Source of the DNA: Linum tenue
Lineage: Eukaryota; Streptophyta; Magnoliopsida; Malpighiales; Linaceae
NCBI GenBank assembly: GCA_946122785.1
Contig: CAMGYJ010000011.1
Coordinates: 1,302,001-1,366,000, forward strand
Direction of reading: 5' to 3'
DNA: 64,000 nt
A program made the translations under genes and the position numbers. Of the stretch, positions 22,260 through 34,500 are shown in pieces. Each line of letters opens with the position of its first letter. The stretch's first letter is position 1. The notes under the pieces are model-generated. The model did not search any database, was not told where the DNA came from, and saw nothing but the letters and a program-made list of their open reading frames with translations.

Positions 22260-24134
22260 ATGGCGTCTCTCATGGCGATGCGCGGCTCGCGAGCGACGCT
22301 CTCTTCTTCGTCTTCAGTCATCAAGGTACGGTTGTTACTTCCACACCTCTCTCACTCTCCCTTCGTTAGAACCCTAGCTGCGGCCAGAACCCTGAGCACT
22401 ACTTCGGCCGTCCCCAATCAGTTCCACCGCCCACCACCGTCTCACTCCGAGCCTAGGAGTTTCCATGGCGAGAGGCATACTGATCAGGTGCCCCGCTGGG
22501 ATAATAGAGTTCCTCCGCCGCCGCAGCAGTTCAATTCGCCGCCGCAACAGCGAGGACACGATAACCAGTGGCACCATCCTCAGCAGAACTCTCCGCAGCA
22601 GTTCAATCCGCCGCAGCGACAGCAAGGAAACCATAACCAGTGGCACCACCCACAGCAGAACCCTCCGCCACATATGGGAGGAGAGCAGGGTAATTATCAG
22701 GGTAATTTTCCGGACCGAAGGCAGAATTTGAACCAGGGGTTTCCCAATAGAGGGTATCCCAATCCTGATCAGGGATACCCTAATCGTGGTTTCAATCAGC
22801 AGCAGCAGCAGCATCCGCCTCCTCAAGGGGGGTCGGGTCATTGGAATTCTCCAGGTGGGCAGAGCTATCCTCAGCATCATAATACACCCCAGGTGAACGG
22901 TAATGTCCAGAACTTCGGGCAACGTGGAGTTCAGAATCAGTGGAATGACCAAGTTCAAGTGCAGCACCCTCGACCGGGAAATTTCGTTGCTGAGCCTGTT
23001 AATTCTGATCCAGTGCCTTCATTAGCTGATCTGTTGCATTTGTGCGGTGAAGGGAAGGTCAAGGAAGCGATCGAGTTGATGGATAAAGGCCTTAGAGCTG
23101 ATTACGCTTGTTTCGATTCTCTATTTGGGTTGTGTAGCAAACTCGAGGATGCCAAGAAAGTGCATGACTACCTTCTGCAATCGACTTGCAGGGGTGATCT
23201 CAGGTTGAACAATAAGGTGATTGAGATGTATGGCAGGTGTGAGAGTATGACTGATGCTCGTAGGGTGTTTGATCATATGCCAGAAAGAAACATGGATACC
23301 TGGCACTTGATGATCCATGGTTATGCAAACAACAACTTGGGGGATGAAGGTTTGCAGCTGTTTGAGCAGATGAGGAAGCTAGATCTCAAACCCACGGAAG
23401 AAACGTTCCTCGCTGTTCTATCAGCCTGTGGCAGTGCACATGCCGTGGATGAGGCATTCATCCATTTCAAGTTGATGAAGAGCGATTTTGGGATCGATCC
23501 ACAAATGGAACACTATGTTGGAATGATTGATGTACTTGGGAAATGTGGTTTCCTCAATGAAATTGAACAGTACATTGAGAAACTGCCCTTTGCTCCCTCT
23601 GTGGAAATCTGGGAGAAGTACATGAACTATGCTCGAATCCACGGAGATGTGGATCTTGAAGATCGCCTCGAAGAACTGATTGTTTCCGTGGATCCCTCTA
23701 AGGCAGTGGCTAAAAAGATTCCTACGCCACCTCCAGTGAAGCGTACTGCAGTCAGCATGCTGGAAGGGAAGAGTAGAATAGCAGAGTACCGTTATCCTGC
23801 TCTCTACAAGGATGATCCAAAACTCAAGGAAATGATGGAGTTGAAGAACTCGGGTTATGTCCCAGACACCAGATATGTTCTCCACGACATTGATCAAGAG
23901 GCAAAAGAGCAAGCTTTATTGTACCATAGTGAGAGGCTGGCGATTGCTTATGGACTGATCAGCACTCCGGCGAGGACGACACTGAGGATCATAAAGAACC
24001 TCCGGATATGCGGCGACTGTCACAATGCCATCAAGATTATGTCCAGGATTGTGGGGAGGGAGTTGATCGTTAGGGATAACAAGAGGTTTCATCACTTCAG
24101 GGATGGCAAGTGCTCTTGTGGAGATTACTGGTGA
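22260..24134 (+). CDS. DYW2: DYW-type PPR RNA-editing protein, DYW2-like (arm A copy)
   Basis: Intronless, 624 residues. DYW2 (Arabidopsis At2g15690) supplies a cytidine-deaminase-like DYW domain in trans to E+ PPR editing factors in mitochondria and plastids, together with NUWA. N-terminus: basic and Ser-rich (targeting-peptide-like). Residues about 70-240: a Gln/Pro/Asn/Gly-rich low-complexity stretch. Then a short PPR array (for example [25 protein letters not shown] and [24 protein letters not shown]). The C-terminal DYW domain has the zinc and active-site set HSE (H556, E558), C584-x2-C587 and the final CGDYW. The few PPRs fit this subclass. Compared with the arm B paralogue it has a 20-residue extra segment and three fewer Gln. 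Intact. Confidence 0.92.
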   Translation: MASLMAMRGSRATLSSSSSVIKVRLLLPHLSHSPFVRTLAAARTLSTTSAVPNQFHRPPPSHSEPRSFHGERHTDQVPRWDNRVPPPPQQFNSPPQQRGHDNQWHHPQQNSPQQFNPPQRQQGNHNQWHHPQQNPPPHMGGEQGNYQGNFPDRRQNLNQGFPNRGYPNPDQGYPNRGFNQQQQQHPPPQGGSGHWNSPGGQSYPQHHNTPQVNGNVQNFGQRGVQNQWNDQVQVQHPRPGNFVAEPVNSDPVPSLADLLHLCGEGKVKEAIELMDKGLRADYACFDSLFGLCSKLEDAKKVHDYLLQSTCRGDLRLNNKVIEMYGRCESMTDARRVFDHMPERNMDTWHLMIHGYANNNLGDEGLQLFEQMRKLDLKPTEETFLAVLSACGSAHAVDEAFIHFKLMKSDFGIDPQMEHYVGMIDVLGKCGFLNEIEQYIEKLPFAPSVEIWEKYMNYARIHGDVDLEDRLEELIVSVDPSKAVAKKIPTPPPVKRTAVSMLEGKSRIAEYRYPALYKDDPKLKEMMELKNSGYVPDTRYVLHDIDQEAKEQALLYHSERLAIAYGLISTPARTTLRIIKNLRICGDCHNAIKIMSRIVGRELIVRDNKRFHHFRDGKCSCGDYW

Positions 24135-24717
24135 GTGGTGATTACTGAAACAAGATTCCTGAGAACATTGTAGTTACCTAGTTTATTCACTTTGTTCTGT
24201 TTACTGGGACCTTGTTTATAAAATTGCTCGAGCTGCTCATGGTCTGAACGACTACTTCTGCTGCTTATGATCATGTATATTCTCACTTCATCCCGTTCCA
24301 CTTATTGATTTGCAAGTGTTTTCTGCAAATCACGTTTCACGATTATGTCGATATATGTTCTTGTTAGTGCCAACATTTCCTCACCTGTTTTTCAAACGAA
24401 ATACCTGATGCGACCTGCATAGAATGCAAAGCCGGTATACGTACTGAATTATTTATCCACCTCTGATTTAGCATTCATAATTCAGATTTCATTTTTGATT
24501 GAAACGGTTTGATGAAGTACGAGAAAGCACACGTTTATTTATGAACTTTCAACGAGATCACTGCCCCATGGAACCAAGCGTTTTGTACATGAGATATCAC
24601 TGAAGATACAAGGAGAACTGATAAAGAAGAAAACAACTCTAATGAAACAAGTTTAGATTTCAGAGGCCATCAGAAGAACACTAAGCAAAGATTCGCACAA
24701 CAAACCCACAGCCATGG
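24135..24717. other. Convergent 3' flanks of DYW2-A and CML30-A
   Basis: Tail-to-tail 3' UTR space, also present in arm B. No gene or RNA seen. Confidence 0.5.
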
Positions 24718-25284
24718 TCAGTTATTACGCACGAGGGTACGAGTCATCATGGTGGTGAACTCATCCATGTTAACCAGCCCATCCCCGTCGTTGTCCACTG
24801 CCCTAACCATCCTCCGACAGTCCTCGAGGCTGCACCGGTCCCCGAGCTGCCTCAGAACTCCCATGACTTCTTCTGCACTTATCCTCCCATCTCCATTTGC
24901 GTCAAACGTCCTGAAGGCACTCTGCAAATCCATCGTTTGAACGCCTCCTTCCTTCCTCTGAGCTTCAACAAACTCGTTGAAATCGATAAACCCATCTCCA
25001 TCCAGGTCGGCCACCTTGAAGATCTTGGGCACGTCGGGAATCATGGACTGCTGCCCTAGAGCCCTCAGCACGGCCTTGTACTCCTGCTGAGAGATCTTGC
25101 CATCTCCATTGGAATCGAATTTGTTGAACACTTGTCTCATCTCCTTCACATTTGGCTGCAACCTTATTGGTACACTGCTGCTTGAGTTCTGCCGGCTGTG
25201 CGAGGAGAACATCCGAGAAGGTTTCCGGAGGAACTTGTTGTTAGAGAGCTTGTACTGAAACTCCAGAAAGCTTACGTTCGACAT
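24718..25284 (-). CDS. CML30: Calmodulin-like protein, CML30-like (arm A copy)
   Basis: Single-exon, 188-residue calcium sensor. Four complete EF-hand loops: DSNGDGKISQQE (57-68), DLDGDGFIDFNE (93-104), DANGDGRISAEE (128-139) and DNDGDGLVNMDE (164-175). All calcium-coordinating positions are filled. The N-terminal extension MSNVSFLEFQYKLSNNKFLR, basic and Ser-rich, is like Arabidopsis CML30 (At2g15680) and could act as a targeting signal. The protein appears identical to the arm B copy; I noticed only two synonymous base differences. Confidence 0.93.
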   Translation of the reverse strand: MSNVSFLEFQYKLSNNKFLRKPSRMFSSHSRQNSSSSVPIRLQPNVKEMRQVFNKFDSNGDGKISQQEYKAVLRALGQQSMIPDVPKIFKVADLDGDGFIDFNEFVEAQRKEGGVQTMDLQSAFRTFDANGDGRISAEEVMGVLRQLGDRCSLEDCRRMVRAVDNDGDGLVNMDEFTTMMTRTLVRNN

Positions 25285-25674
25285 AGGATTTTTTGCAGCA
25301 ATAGAAGTTCTAAGATGGAGAAGATGTTAAGTGCAATTCTAATGTATGAACTCCATGCATATTTATAAAGGAAGGTGGAAAGCAAAGAATAAAGTAAAGA
25401 GGGCTTTCTTTTATTCCTGAGATCAACCTGCGAGGAACCTCTTCAAGAGATGTACATATGGAAAAAGAAAGCTGTGGTTGAAGAAGCTCAACGGAAAGAA
25501 TAGATTCCTTTTCAAAAAGGTTAACAAATTTGAAGCCCTTTGCCCATCACTTTTTGCCCTATATTCTCCATGTCAAGATATGCTTGTCAATCTCTATATA
25601 GTTCTGTACGAAAACCAGAATTCATGGGAAGTATACTCTGAAGTCTGAACCTAAAAGAAACACGATGATCGATC

Positions 25675-27975
25675 TCATGGTGGCTTTCCGTTGTCCAAGT
25701 TCTCCATTACTTCAATGTCCTTCCGAGCAGTAATCTTCTGCACATATCCTGTAAAGGGTAGTTACATTGAATTGGATTATTAGCCAATCGGAATCCGAAA
25801 AAGAAGTAGTTAATCGATGAAGTTCACAGACAAGAGATGCTCAAAAGGGTAAGTCAGCTGCCAAGATGAAAAATTCTCAATTGTCACAATTATGACAAAC
25901 AAAAAGGGGTGAGACAGAGAAACAGAAAAGAATAAAGCTCACCTACATTTATCTGATAGCATAATGAATAAGGAAAGCACAAAACTAGTAGCCACTTTCT
26001 ATGAATAATCAATTATGATATGCCAAAACTATGGGTGCCAAACTTTGTGGACCTGAGGTATATATAAAGGTGGAAAGGGACTCTATCCTTTGTGCTAAGA
26101 GACACTTATTACATCCTTTGGCAATAGAATATGATTCATTTGCCTTCACATTTTTCATTTTAACAGAGCAATTCGATAAACTAGAAAGTCAGATACAAGA
26201 TGTGGCAGCAACATCTCCCAATTATCGTACTTCCAGTCCCTGTTCAGATAGACAAAGCTCATTGCTTCTGCTCAATGCGAATATGTTACAGACGATGTAC
26301 AACAAAGATCACGAGCTTGCTGACAAGTAACGGATCGGGAAAAGGAGAAGTAGACAACTGGGATTGAGATTAGTAGAATTGAGAAGGGTTAGAAGACAAC
26401 TGGGAAGGAATAAGGATCAGAACAGGAAGAACAAAATAGGATTAGGGAGTAGAGAGACTGGGAAGAGGATTAGGATACTAGATGTGGCAGCAACATCTCC
26501 CAATTATCGTACTTCCAGTTCCAGTGCCTGTTCAGATAGACAAAGCTCATTGCTTTGGTTTAATTGTTCGATATAGCAAACCCCTTAACCCTAATCACTA
26601 TCAAATGGTTTTAATAACGCTATAGCTATGCTACTAATTACTACTAATATTACTAGTTGTACTTATGCATCTCTACTCCATCACTTGCATTATGGGCCAT
26701 ATAATTGAGTCAGCTTTATTTTGTCTCCGACACTAGAATCTCTAATCATCGGCTCGACATCGCCAAGCTTATGCTACAATTTCTTCCTACTGCTTGAAGT
26801 GCATTCTAACACCTCACACCTACATATATTTCGGGAGCCTAGCCCTTGTTCTATATGATAATGAAGCCAGTTACAACAATCTGTCCACTGTCCTCTAACC
26901 ACAATCACTAAGCATAGTTATCAGTTGGTTCAGTTATGCAATAAGCTCCCCGATGGTCTACAAAAACATTTCTCACATTCAGTAACTGTCGAGCAAAAAA
27001 GAAATTACATGGATTTACTCTTCATTAGTATACCATCTAGCCACCATTCATTCATCCATTCATCGATTGCTGCAGTATTGCAGCATGCAGAGAAGGAAAA
27101 CGTACCGATCCCTTGGCAAGGCACGCATTTGCAGATAATCTCCTTCCCTCTCTTGTTAAAATAACTGACATCCCCTGACCCTTGGCAACTCCTGCACTTT
27201 CCAGTCCATTCATAAACCACTTCCCTGCAATCCTACAGTTCCAGAAATGAAATTCACATCTTCATCACCACAACACCATGAACCAAGCACAATCATAAGG
27301 CCAGACAAACAAAAGCCGTTTAACTCGTCACAAGAAGCATGGTAACTAATCGGAACTCAGAAAATGCTAATCAGCTTCCACTTCAACCTTTCCTTCTAAA
27401 TTCAAGACACTGACTGGAATCATCTCAAATACTGGAACCATTGACACCCCATTGACCCTATTATGCCTTAAAACATAAAAGTTCTCAGCTTTACATGTTC
27501 TTGGAACTTCACTTGCCTCAATTTCAGTGTCACATCTCAATCGCTTATCAATCTCCTCTGGGGTGACGGGTTTAGTATTGGGATAAGACATGGGAAGAGG
27601 GAGCACATCCTCATCATCCACCAAGTAGCTATCTCTATTCCTCGACCATTTCTTCTCCCTCGCGTTCAACCTGCTTCCACTCACGCCGCCGTTGCCCCGC
27701 CTCTGGGACAAGCCGCCGTCCACTCCACCGGAGCCGTAACCAACTCCTCCTCCGCCGCCGTCGGAGTCTTTCCCAATCCGGATGCCCGCGGCATCAGCAG
27801 CAGCAGAAGAAGAAGAAATAAAGGGGAACCACCTGGGGAAGTCTGGCCCGGCGGGGACGTCGCCTCCGACTGCAAAACAGCGGGAAAAAGTGGGACCGGC
27901 CGGCGAGAGCTGAGTTACAGAACTGGGTTTTGACGGGAAGAAGAGGGAGCTAGGGTTGAAGTGGAGCATATGCAT
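25675..27975 (-). CDS. DnaJ-type Cys-rich (zinc-finger) protein, probably plastid (arm A copy)
   Basis: Three exons on the minus strand: 27975-27448, 27232-27106 and 25748-25675, GT-AG and in phase, 242 residues. The N-terminus [19 protein letters not shown] is Ser-rich and basic, like a chloroplast transit peptide. A Gly-rich stretch follows. The C-terminal part has paired Cys motifs CRSCQGSG and [10 protein letters not shown], then [23 protein letters not shown]. This is half of a DnaJ CxxCxGxG zinc-finger region and there is no J domain. From memory it resembles Arabidopsis At2g24860-type proteins of unknown role. The exon 1 donor (after RVNG) is inferred; other donors nearby are possible. 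Intron 2 is about 1.36 kb and holds a repeated segment near 26200 and 26480. Confidence 0.8.
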
Positions 27976-28409
27976 TTGGGGGATTTGGGGAGTAGAGATA
28001 GCAGGGGAAATTGGGATTTTTTTTCACTTTCAAGTGAATTGAAATTGAACTGGGTCCGCTGATAAATTTACGGAGCAAGGAGGACTTGGATTGGAATGTG
28101 ATAAAGGAATGAGCTTTTTGTGCAGAAGATATTTGGGATGTTGATATTTTTTTCAGTACGGAATTCTCAATAGACAAAGAAGAACTAGGTCAAGGTGTAG
28201 TTATTGCCACGAGCTCTTCCTTTCGAGTTTCGACCAAGACGCCTATAGCGGGAAGAACTAGAACTTTACAGTGGAAAGCTTCGCCACTTTGCAATGGAAA
28301 CTATTGTAAATGTTGGAAGTTTTTAGACGTAGAAATCGTGAGCCTAGAGTAGTAAATCAGGTATAGTCCACACTCATTACAAACAGCTGGGAGGAGACAT
28401 CTTGCTTAT

Positions 28410-28884
28410 GTTTGGCCCAGTTTTTAAAAGTGTTTTTCGAGTTCAAAAGTTATAGCAGGGTCAAACATATCTTAAAACTCGGCTTTTGAAAAGCCGAAAA
28501 GCGTTTTTGTATAACGTAAAAGTAGAAGCTCTGATTTGGAGCTTCTGCGAAAAACTGTTTTGAAAATACAAGATTATCCTTACCATATTTTAATTTTATT
28601 TCATTTGCATTATTTTAAAAATAAAATAAATTATAAAATCATATTATTTGATATAAAAGAAGTCTAATAAGATCCATTTTGACTACATTTTATTGTTTAA
28701 AATGATTATTCATAATTTATATCATAAGTCCTTTATAGTTATTTTACACAACCTATCATATATTCATATTAAAAAGCACTTCTAATAGTTTTTCAGCTAA
28801 ACACTCAACTGCTTTTCTTGAAAAGCACTTCTCTAAAAGCTCAAAACAGAAGCGGTTTCTGCAAAAACTACAACAGGGTCAAAC
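28410..28884. mobile_element. MITE with GTTTGGCCC ends, copy 1
   Basis: Ends GTTTGGCCCAG and inverse GGGTCAAAC, 475 bp, AT-rich middle. A second inverted copy of the end motif lies 57 bp inside the left end, giving an internal foldback. Target duplication unclear (possibly TA). A relative in the same orientation lies at 39620-40106. It sits about 170 bp outside the end of arm A. Confidence 0.7.
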
Positions 28885-29184
28885 TAAGCCATTGTCTCAT
28901 CTCATGATAAGTGGTTTACAAACCTATATTTTATCGTACAGTTTAGTACAATATGATCTCAAATACATATACTCTATTTAACATTCAATTTACTCCCAAC
29001 ATAAGAATAATCAATCATTCTTCTTTTATTTTAATTGTTTCATTTGATCAACCGTTTATCGGTAGAAGTCGATCATTTTCTTCAAATCACAATGACTCGT
29101 AGTCGTGGACCTTATCAGAGTGTCTGGATTGGGTCAGCAGGGATGTTACGTGGGTACTGTTCATATACATTTAATGGGCCTTAA
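28885..29184. other. Intergenic, upstream of the CGI121-2 unit
   Basis: AT-rich DNA; nothing gene-like seen. Confidence 0.4.
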
Positions 29185-31474
29185 GAAAGCGTAGCTGGGC
29201 CCATAGTTTCGGCCTTCTCCGCCCTCGCTCAAAGTGCGACCAGTATGGCAATTCTGAACCCTAAATTCCCAATCCTCTTATCACCCGTAGTCAGTCACTC
29301 CCTCGCCGGCCACCGAGTTTACATCGCCGCCGTCGGAGGTTTAACCATTCGGCGTCCCAGCTCCTCCCCGGCGTCTTCACTCTCCTCCTTGAATCCTTCT
29401 GGGTTGCGCATCGTACACAAATTTGATTTCTCCTCATAACTTGAAGAGCTGAAGTGGAGCTTGAACGTAGCAAAAAAAAAAAAAAAAAAAAAATTCAACC
29501 ATGAAGGTCTTCCAAATCAACGGAAACAACACTCTTTCTCTCGCCCTCTTCGCCGAAGTCGCCAATTCCAAGTAACAACTCTCGCTCTATTCTTTGCTTC
29601 TCGTTGCTGCGTATGGAAATTGCTTTGGAAATGTTCTAGCTGGGTTTAAGCACTAGATGAGTTACAGGATGTGCTGAAACGTGATGAAGGTTTTGTAATA
29701 AGGATTTGGGAGCTTTTTAGGACGCTGGCTTCCCTTTGGCGCAACTGCTATCAAGGAAGAAAGTTCTTTTCTTTGTTAGAATGAACAATAGCAAAGTAGT
29801 TATGGTGTGCTAGTACTGTGGAGGATTGTCTTTGTGATGGTAAGTAGGAAGGGGAAATGTTGATTGAACCACTCCAGACATGGACTTAGCTAAGCTACCT
29901 ACAAAGAACCTTTTGGGTTTCGTGTCTAGCAGTCTCGAAGTTCGGCATAAAAGAAAGCTACAGTTTGATGTCCATGGAAAAGAAATTTGATCATGACCGT
30001 AATGATATGTTACTGCATCTCGCTTTAGACGAAAATGCAAAGTTATGTATAACAGAGAATTACTAGGGTTTTTCCCTCCTTGGACATCAAGCTCACTGTT
30101 TAGCTCTTATGCTGCAGGGAGCTTCTTGATTCTATGCAAGCTGGGAATCTGGAGCTGGAAGTTTCGTTTATGAATGCATCACTTGTATGCTTCTTTTAGA
30201 CAATTCATTATCCGAAAAACTCCTTCAATCGTTTTTTTAATCATCTGACTTTTCTGATCGATTGCATTCCATTATGGCAGATCCCCGATGTTTTCCCTGT
30301 TCTCGCTGCAGCACACAAGGCGCTTGTGTCAAAGTCTCGGGATTCATTGACAACCCGAACGCTTCATTCTGAGCTTGTCTACAATATTTCAGGATCCAAG
30401 CATGTAAGTTCCCCAATGACTAGTTTACATAACTTCATCTTTTGTTTACCTTTCCCTAGTTTCAAAGCTCCAATTAATCACTGCACTGCTATGTATATTA
30501 CATTCTTCTGACTGTACCAGATTACAGAGTCCTTGAAACGATGTGGTATCTCAGACAGCTGCACGTACGTCCTCGCAGCTCGCTTCAATGCCTCGCCGGA
30601 AGATGTAAGCTTTTCCTCATTTCTAAGAAAAAACTAATGCAGTTATTGCCTTTAAGATCCATAGATTTCTATCAACAAAGATCATGACCGTAATGTAAGC
30701 TTTTCCTGCATCTCGCTTCAGATGAAAGTGGTAGAAAAACTTATCAACGGCAAAGAGGTCGACTTAGTGGAGCTGGAGAGCAGAGCAAACCAAGCTCAAA
30801 TCCTTAAGGTTCGTATAAGAAACTAGTGCCTGGCTCTTAACAAGACGTGTATATAGATAATAATATCGACATATCGTTGCTTTCAAGCTACCGATAACCA
30901 TACACGATTGCTTCGTAATATGTTGTTTCAGCATTACAAAATCTCTGCGATGGAGCTAGGGATTTCCTCACTTGCTGATGCCATTACATGCCGAATAGCT
31001 TCCCGGGATGCCCTGTGAGGAAAGATAAGGACGTATTGTGCTTGAAGTAGTCGAAGGCCACTGTGTGCATCCATAAACCAGCTATCTTTTTATCTTAGTA
31101 GGCTGCAGTTTAATGCTTGGCTCTGTAGAGTAAAAGAATGTGAGTTATTATATGCTTGGGGATGAAGAAATGTTGGCGAAATAGGCGTCCGATTTTTACC
31201 CGCGTCTTTTATTTGTCCGTTATTATCGTTACGTTGAAATTTATTGTATACCGAGCCATCCAAACACGGTGTCGACACGTGGATGGGACAGCGGCAACCG
31301 CTTGCTTCAGTATGAAGCAGCTTCAGTATGAAGCAAGAGGCTGGAGCGTCGTTTTGACGCTGCTTGAACTGAGAACAGCCGGGTGATTATACTTGAGATG
31401 TCTTTTGCAGTTATGTCCCTATTGCCGCTCCTTTTTCTTTTTCTCTTTTACCTTTTGCCCCCAGTTCTCTTTCA
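29185..31474 (+). repeat. CGI121 duplication unit, copy 2
   Basis: Direct repeat of 16816-18924, including promoter, introns and 3' flank. Copy 2 carries several insertions, such as a longer intron 1, a 16-bp tandem repeat near 31305-31335, and an A22 run before the start codon. Similarity fades just before the LINE insertion. Confidence 0.85.
29501..31018 (+). CDS. CGI121: EKC/KEOPS subunit CGI121 (TPRKB-like), copy 2
   Basis: Second intact gene for the KEOPS t6A-synthesis subunit. Exons: 29501-29571, 30118-30184, 30281-30403, 30521-30604, 30722-30808 and 30932-31018. Exon lengths and phases are identical to copy 1, 172 residues. Visible substitutions against copy 1 are Asp to Asn near residue 7, Asn to Lys in the VVENL segment (exon 5), and Glu to Val in DLEELE. 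The conserved SLTTRTLHSELVYN core is unchanged. A run of 22 A (29472-29493) immediately precedes the start-codon context, an odd leader that copy 1 lacks. Intron 1 contains a diverged repeat of the intron 4/exon 5 border (around 29990-30035). Confidence 0.92.
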
Positions 31475-31561
31475 CTTTTACTTTCTAATTTTTTTTTTGA
31501 CAAAGGTTACCAACTTTTATTCCACCAATCAAATGAAAGACGAGAAACTCGGTTACATTCT

Positions 31562-34500
31562 TTAAAGAAGATCAGAAATGAGATCAAGAATATTAATCCA
31601 ATCATCAGGAAGAGACGCTCTAGCTTTAGAACGAGCAACCCAATCTGCTCTGACATTAAGTGTTCTGGGCACATCTTTGATTTTGATGAGAGGGTTCGTC
31701 CGAAGGATAGAAACAATCGAACCGATCCAGGCTGCACACCTCCAAGGCCATCGAGATCGATTGTTATCCAAAGCTTTAACCAGCACCTGACAGTCGGATT
31801 GAACCGTACACTCGGATCCATATTCTTGCGCTAATTTCACTCCTTCGAGAAGGGCCTTAGTTTCCGCTTCAATTGGGGTGGAACAAAGAAGATCCTCAGC
31901 TCTCCCATCACACACTTGTCCATGGTGGTTAACAACCACAACACCATAAGCCGCCGGCTGGGAGTCGCTAATGAACGACCCATCACAGTGAATCATCAAA
32001 GACTGATTACTTGGCGGTGGATTCGTATGAGACTGGGTTCCCCTAAGCTGAGTGGGGAGGGAAGGCAGGGGAGGTGGGGACCTCGGACACGAATTCCATT
32101 CAGTGAGCTCTTTATAGGTAAGTTGACACACATTCGGAGTCCACGGGACTCTACCTTTGAAAGAGCATTCGTTCCTTGCCTTCCAAATATTCCAACAAAG
32201 GAAGACAATATGGATCAAGGAGCTTTGTTGGACAACATCTTTAAGGGAGCAGAACCAATCAAAGAACAAGGTTCCTTGAGGGGGTAAAGGAAGGGATGGG
32301 AACAGCGCATTCCATGCCTCCTTGGCATGAGGGCATTGGAACAGGCAATGATTAACCGTTTCCACGGGGTACTGACACACCTCACACGAAGAGTTGGGAG
32401 CACACTTCCTCTGGAGCAGTCTCTCTTTCGTTGCTAACCCGTTCCTGGAGCATCTCCAAACAAAGAATTTCAACTTCGGGGGGAGGTGAAGGCTCCAAAT
32501 CCACTTCCATTTATCAGTATTCCCGCTTGGTTGAGCTATGGTGTTTGCTCTGTGAATCATATGGTACGCGGATCTCACCGTAAACCTTCCCTCATCATTG
32601 GAGTTCCATGCCCAAAAGTCATCTGCTCCTTCCTCCCCAATGGGTATCCTGAGAATAGCTTCGAGTTCTGAGCCAGAGACATGTCCCTGTATAACATCCG
32701 TCTTCCACTTCCTTTCTCCCGGGTCAATCCACTCGTTGACCTTCCGATGATTCTGAGGGCCAGTCCTGAGCGTAAACCCATCCAACAAGGGAATCCATGG
32801 GTCTTGATCGACCCACGAGTCTTCACCTGACCCAATCACTCTAATTGCACCCAAACCAATCACCTTCTTTGCCTCCCAGAGGCTAGCCCATATCCACGAC
32901 GCTCTGCTTCCCTTTTTTGCATTAAGAAAATCACCTCTGGGGAAGTACAACCCTTTAAGGAGCCTGCTCCACAGTGAATCAGGGCTCGTGAGGAGGCGCC
33001 AGGCCTGCTTAGCTAGCAAGGCAAGGTTAAAATCATTGAAGCTCCTGAAGCCCAATCCTCCCTCTGACTTAGGCAGACAAAGAATCTCTTTCCTACACCA
33101 ATGGAGGCTACTCTTTTGCATAGACCCTGACCAGAAGAAGTTACTAAGGAGAGAGTCCATTTTCTTGGTGAGGGCTTTTGGGAGATAGAACAAGAACATG
33201 ATATAAGCTGGAATAGCTTGAATAACCGCTTTCAGAAGGACTTCTTTTCCCCCATGAGAGAGAAGGAGACTTTTCCATGCTTCCCCCATTTTCTCCATCC
33301 TTTGAATGAGGAAGTTAAAAGTTTCCTTCTTCGAATTTCCCCACTCCGTCGGGACTCCAAGATACTTTGAGTGGCAATTCGAGGAAGCGAAGCCCATGCT
33401 CGCGATTATATGATCTTTGACATCACCCGGGACATTAGCACTAAAGAAGACTGAAGATTTGTTAATATTAACTTCTTGACCTGTGATAGCTCCATACTCA
33501 CCAATGATATCAATAATATTCTGTGCTTCTTGGTGATCTGCTTTCCCGAAGATAACTGTGTCATCCGCAAACAGGCAATGAGTGAGCACTGGACATCTGT
33601 GATTCAGTTTAATCCCCTTCAGCTTATCATTCTCCACCGCCTTGTCAATCAGGAAGGTGAGGGCATTTGACATGAGAATGAATAAGAAAGGTGAAAGTGG
33701 GTCTCCTTGTCTAATGCCCCGGGAAGGTTTAAACGAGTCAGTTGCTTCTCCATTGAACAGAATGGAGAAGCTGACCGTTCTAATGCATGCACTGACCCAA
33801 CCACACCATTTATTGTCAAACCCATATTTCTTGAGAAGAGCCTCCAGGCACTCCCAATCAACCATATCGTAGGCCTTCTTCATATCCAGTTTCAGCATCA
33901 TATCTCTCCTTCGACCCTGCTTGTGGTTCTTGAAATGATGAAGGGCTTCATGGACAATGATGATATTATCTTGAATAAGCCTTCCCCCAGTGAAAGCTGT
34001 TTGGAGCTCTGAAACCAGATCGGGGGTCCACCTCTTGAGACGCGTTGCCATAATCTTAGATATGATCTTGTATCTAAAATTACAGCAGCTAATAGGTCGG
34101 TATTGGCTTATCAACTCAGGGTTGTCGACCTTTGGAATCATTGCGATGTGAGTCTCATTCCATCCAGTTGGCATGGTAGTCGTTTCAAAGAATCCTCTAA
34201 CTTCTCGACATAAGGTGTCTCCTAAGATATCCCAGTATCTCCTATAAAATCTTCCTGAGAAACCATCAGGACCCGGAGCTTTGCGAGCTCCCAGGGAGAA
34301 AACAGCTTTTCTAATTTCCCCGTCAGTCACCGTAGCACAAAGATCCTCGTTCATCTCCGTAGTCACCTTTTCAGGGAAGTCTTCTAACAAATGGTTAAAA
34401 GGAATAGGATTCCTGGCCTTAAAAAGTTCTTTGTAAAACCCTTCTGCAAGTCTTTTGAGACTATTCTCATCCTCTATCCAATTTCCTTCTCCATCTTGGA

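Larger units (their letters stand above)
18925..28239. repeat. Inverted segmental duplication, arm A
   Basis: Inverse of 41382-49350. In order it holds an ATG2 3' fragment, a broken tRNA-Asp, DYW2, CML30 and the DnaJ-type gene. The left border is at 18925 (CAAATTACACTCTGTAGG matches the complement ending at 49350). The right border is near 28239 (CGACCAAGA matches the complement at 41382-41390). Arm A is about 1.3 kb longer, mostly because of the nested MITEs at 20942-22002. Similarity covers exons, introns and intergenic DNA. Confidence 0.93.

Noticed and set aside
22374..22967. Long antisense frame opposite DYW2
   Set aside because: Shadow of the Gln/Pro-rich coding part on the other strand; composition follows the codons of DYW2.
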